In this document: in pieces, positions 61,924 through 64,000 of the stretch | Numbering within the stretch: the stretch's first letter is position 1 | Layout of the letters: each line of letters starts with the position of its first letter | Source of the DNA: Paraburkholderia bannensis NBRC 103871 | GTDB lineage: Bacteria; Pseudomonadota; Gammaproteobacteria; Burkholderiales; Burkholderiaceae | NCBI RefSeq assembly: GCF_000685015.1 | Contig: NZ_BAYA01000003.1 | Coordinates: 124,001-188,000 of the forward strand | Length of the DNA stretch: 64,000 bases | Direction of reading: 5' to 3' | Made by a program: the position numbers and the translations under genes | Notes under the pieces: model-generated | Databases searched by the model: none | What the model saw: the letters and a program-made list of their open reading frames with translations, nothing else | Told to the model about the DNA's origin: nothing

Positions 61924-63336
61924 TCAACCCGTCCTGCCGATGCGCTCGATGAACCGCCAGAGCGCATCGTCGAGCGAATACGGCGCATTGAAGCGGAACC
62001 AGGCACTGGCCGCGTCGTCGGGCCGGAAGTAGGAGCCGGGCGCAAGCCAGATGCCGTCGCGCAGCGCCTCGGTCGCAATCGCGCTCGCACGCGACGCCTC
62101 GACCGGCAAACGCACCAGCATGAACAGGCCCGCGCGCGGCCGGCAAAACGGCTCCAGCCCAAGCGCATCGATGCGATCCTCGAACGCCGCATGCGCGGTC
62201 TTCAACTGCTCGTTCACGATCTCGACGTGGCGCGTGTAGCGCCCTTCCACCAGCACCTTGTCGACGATGCGCTCGATCGTCTCCGACGAGGTCAGCCCCA
62301 CCGCCATCTTCGCGCGCGCGAGTTCGCGCAGCACGTCGCGCTCGGCGACCACGTAGCCGCAGCGCAGCGACGGCGTCACCGTCTTCGAAAAACCGCTCAC
62401 GTACAGCACGCGGCGCAGCCCTTCCATCGCGGCCAGCAGCGGCGCGCCCGTCGGGGCGAGTTCGCGGCTCACGTCGTCCTCCACGACCCACATGCGCTCG
62501 CGTTCCGCGATCTGCAACAGGCGGAACGCGTTCGCCATCGTGTAGGTCGCGCCGGTGGGGTTCTGCAGCGTCGTGTTGACGAAGATGGCCTTGGGGCGAT
62601 GCGCGGCGACCTGCTGCTCCAGCGCGTCGAGGTCGAGGCCCGCAGGCGTGCGCGGCACGCCATGCACCGTGAGACCGGCGAGCTTGAGAATCTGCAGCAG
62701 GTTGCAGTAGCCGGGATCTTCGACCAGCACCGCGTCGCCGGGGCGCAGCAGCGTGCGCACGATCAGGTCGAGCCCTTGCGTCGCGCCCTGCGTGAGCAGC
62801 ACATTGCCGACTTCGACCGGCAAGCCCTGGCGATCCAGTTGCGCGGCGATCCGCTCGCGCAGCGGCGCGAAGCCATACGGATGCCCGTAGTCGCCCAGGC
62901 GCGCCGCAGGCACGCGGCTCGTCGCGCGCAACGCGTGATGCAGGCCGGTTTCGTTGATCCACTCGCCCGGCATCCAGCCGCAGCCCGCCTTGATCGGCAC
63001 CGAATGATCGGCGAATACGTCGGACAGCAGCCAGGTGGCCGTGAGCGCGGGCGGCTGCCAGACCGCCGCGCTCGGTCGTGGGGCGGTTTCGCGCGGCGCC
63101 ACGCGATAACCGGAGCCCCGCCGCGCCACGACCAGCCCCATCGACACCAGGCGGTTGTAGGCGTCCGTCACCGTATAGGTGGACAGTTCATGCGATTGCG
63201 CCAGTTGACGCACGGATGGCAGCAGCGCGCCCGTCCGCAGCGAATTCGCCTCGATGGCCTGCGCAAAGGCCCGCACCAGTTGCTCGACGAGCGTTGCGGC
63301 GCCGCCGCGGCCGCGTTCCAGTTCGAATTCGATCAT
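61924..63336 (-). CDS. MocR/PdxR-type GntR regulator with aminotransferase domain
   Basis: 470 residues. Winged helix (about 15-80: LVEQLVRAFAQAIEANSLRTGALLPSVRQLAQSHELSTYTVTDAYNRLVSMGLVVARRGSGYRV) joined to a fold-type I aminotransferase domain with PLP lysine in YVSGFSKTVTPSLRCGYV (about Lys317) and EDPGYCNLL. MocR proteins use PLP adducts as effectors. Divergent from the omega-aminotransferase gene; likely its regulator. Start MIEFELERGRGG. Confidence 0.92.
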   Translation of the reverse strand: MIEFELERGRGGAATLVEQLVRAFAQAIEANSLRTGALLPSVRQLAQSHELSTYTVTDAYNRLVSMGLVVARRGSGYRVAPRETAPRPSAAVWQPPALTATWLLSDVFADHSVPIKAGCGWMPGEWINETGLHHALRATSRVPAARLGDYGHPYGFAPLRERIAAQLDRQGLPVEVGNVLLTQGATQGLDLIVRTLLRPGDAVLVEDPGYCNLLQILKLAGLTVHGVPRTPAGLDLDALEQQVAAHRPKAIFVNTTLQNPTGATYTMANAFRLLQIAERERMWVVEDDVSRELAPTGAPLLAAMEGLRRVLYVSGFSKTVTPSLRCGYVVAERDVLRELARAKMAVGLTSSETIERIVDKVLVEGRYTRHVEIVNEQLKTAHAAFEDRIDALGLEPFCRPRAGLFMLVRLPVEASRASAIATEALRDGIWLAPGSYFRPDDAASAWFRFNAPYSLDDALWRFIERIGRTG

Positions 63337-63368
63337 AGGGATGTAAGCGCCGGAGAGCGCGCCGACCA

Positions 63369-63423
63369 ATACAGTTGAGCCAGATTGTCCAGCACGGTTA
63401 TCAGGGCAGTATAGAGACTGTAT
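63369..63423. promoter_or_regulatory. Candidate MocR operator half-sites
   Basis: ATACAGT at 63369-63375 (plus), and on the minus strand ATACAG (63423-63418) and ATACTG (63412-63407), spaced 11 bp. Two direct half-sites plus one inverted is the layout reported for MocR regulators. Confidence 0.5.
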
Positions 63424-63482
63424 ATGCCGCGCTTCAAGCCCGGACGCTACATTCTGTCCAACCACTTTGGAGGAGAACACTC

Positions 63483-64000
63483 ATGACTTCGCGCCCCGTC
63501 ATCGACGATCTGTCGTCGTTCTGGATGCCGTTCACGGCCAACCGCCAGTTCAAGGCTGCACCGCGCCTGCTCGAATCGGCCAAGGGCATGTATTACCGCA
63601 CGACCGACGGCCGTGAAGTGATGGACGGCAGCGCGGGTCTGTGGTGCGTGAACGCCGGTCACGGGCGCGAGGAAATCGTCGCGGCGATTGCGCAACAGGC
63701 GGGCAAGCTCGACTTCGCGCCGACCTTCCAGATGGGCCACCCGCTCGCCTTCGAAGCCGCCAGCAAGATCGCCGAGATCATGCCCGAGGGGCTCGATCGC
63801 GTGTTCTTCACGAACTCGGGTTCGGAATCGGTCGATACGGCGCTGAAGATCGCCCTCGCCTACCATCGCTCGCGCGGTGAAGGCCAGCGCACCAAGCTGA
63901 TTGGCCGCGAGCGCGGCTATCACGGCGTGGGCTTCGGCGGCATCTCGGTTGGCGGCATCGGCGCGAACCGCAAGACGTTCTCGGGCCAGTTGCTGCCCGC
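63483..64000 (+). CDS. Omega-amino acid:pyruvate aminotransferase (partial)
   Basis: 172 N-terminal residues of a class III aminotransferase: MTSRPVIDDLSSFWMPFTANRQFKAAPRLL is close to beta-alanine:pyruvate transaminases, followed by GSAGLWCVNAGHGREEI, VFFTNSGSESVDTALKIA (cofactor phosphate loop) and RERGYHGVGFGG. The catalytic lysine lies outside the window. AGGAG is upstream of the ATG. Divergent from the MocR gene; a dehydrogenase for the semialdehyde is often the next gene. Confidence 0.9.
   Translation, partial: MTSRPVIDDLSSFWMPFTANRQFKAAPRLLESAKGMYYRTTDGREVMDGSAGLWCVNAGHGREEIVAAIAQQAGKLDFAPTFQMGHPLAFEAASKIAEIMPEGLDRVFFTNSGSESVDTALKIALAYHRSRGEGQRTKLIGRERGYHGVGFGGISVGGIGANRKTFSGQLLP

Noticed and set aside
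1..64000. CRISPR arrays, tRNA, rRNA, riboswitches
   Set aside because: No regularly spaced 24-40 bp repeats, no tRNA cloverleaf and no known riboswitch consensus were recognised on either strand.

Overview
The window is GC-rich (about 65%) chromosomal DNA with dense coding and strong G/C in third codon positions. Gene content and order (a Burkholderia-type T6SS with TagM/TagN/TagX-like accessories, gentisate and D-glucarate catabolic clusters, many LysR/GntR/MocR regulators, LysE exporters) point to Burkholderiaceae, most likely Paraburkholderia, Caballeronia or Burkholderia. I see no tRNA, rRNA, CRISPR, IS element or prophage.

Layout. 1-2110: aryl-alcohol and aromatic aldehyde dehydrogenases (minus strand, first gene cut by the window edge). 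2386-2574: CsbD-like protein. 2687-4570: hipBA-type toxin-antitoxin operon with a palindromic operator; the antitoxin has a histone-H1-like Lys/Ala tail. 4609-6795: three overlapping phospholipid genes (CDP-alcohol phosphotransferase, PlsC, CdsA) resembling the E. coli ynbA/ynbB pair.

7096-30180: a type VI secretion locus in three transcription units. tagX-like, tssM, tagF and an ompA-type gene run rightwards (8077-15231). They converge at a terminator on the leftward operon tagM-like, tssB, tssC, hcp, tssE, tssF, tssG, tssH, tssA and a Cys4 ORF (26817-15313). tssJ-tssK-tssL diverge from tagM (27188-30180). All structural genes are present except tssI (vgrG) and PAAR, and no effector gene is recognised, so spike and effectors must be encoded elsewhere.

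30258-36000: a MASE2-GGDEF cyclase, a DUF4142 protein, a TMEM175-type channel, a cytochrome b561, a lipoprotein, an H-NS-like protein lacking the DNA-binding tail, and a small membrane protein. 36057-43518: D-glucarate catabolism (gudP, lactonase-like gene, gudD, kdgD; divergent 2,5-dioxovalerate dehydrogenase; FadR-type GntR regulator). A motif close to TTGTCCGATGAC occurs five times in the regulatory regions here and is proposed as the regulator's operator.

43888-52460: OsmC-like protein, cupin, a three-gene envelope set ending in a lytic transglycosylase, a secreted alpha/beta hydrolase, a phosphoesterase plus MauG-like cytochrome peroxidase pair, a small secreted peptide and a DUF302 protein. 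52595-57489: 3-hydroxybenzoate/gentisate degradation (3-hydroxybenzoate 6-hydroxylase, maleylpyruvate isomerase, fumarylpyruvate hydrolase, gentisate dioxygenase) with a divergent LysR regulator. 57586-64000: M23 endopeptidase, two LysE exporters flanking a flavin-halogenase-like enzyme, and a MocR regulator divergent from an omega-amino acid:pyruvate aminotransferase that runs off the right edge.

Three runs of short degenerate tandem repeats with 12-13 bp period lie in intergenic DNA (35272, 51162, 57510). The most follow-up-worthy items are the operator set of the glucarate cluster, the HipB tail and operator, the ynbAB-like lipid cassette, the tail-less H-NS protein, the Cys4 ORF at the end of the T6SS operon, and the orphan halogenase-like flavoenzyme.
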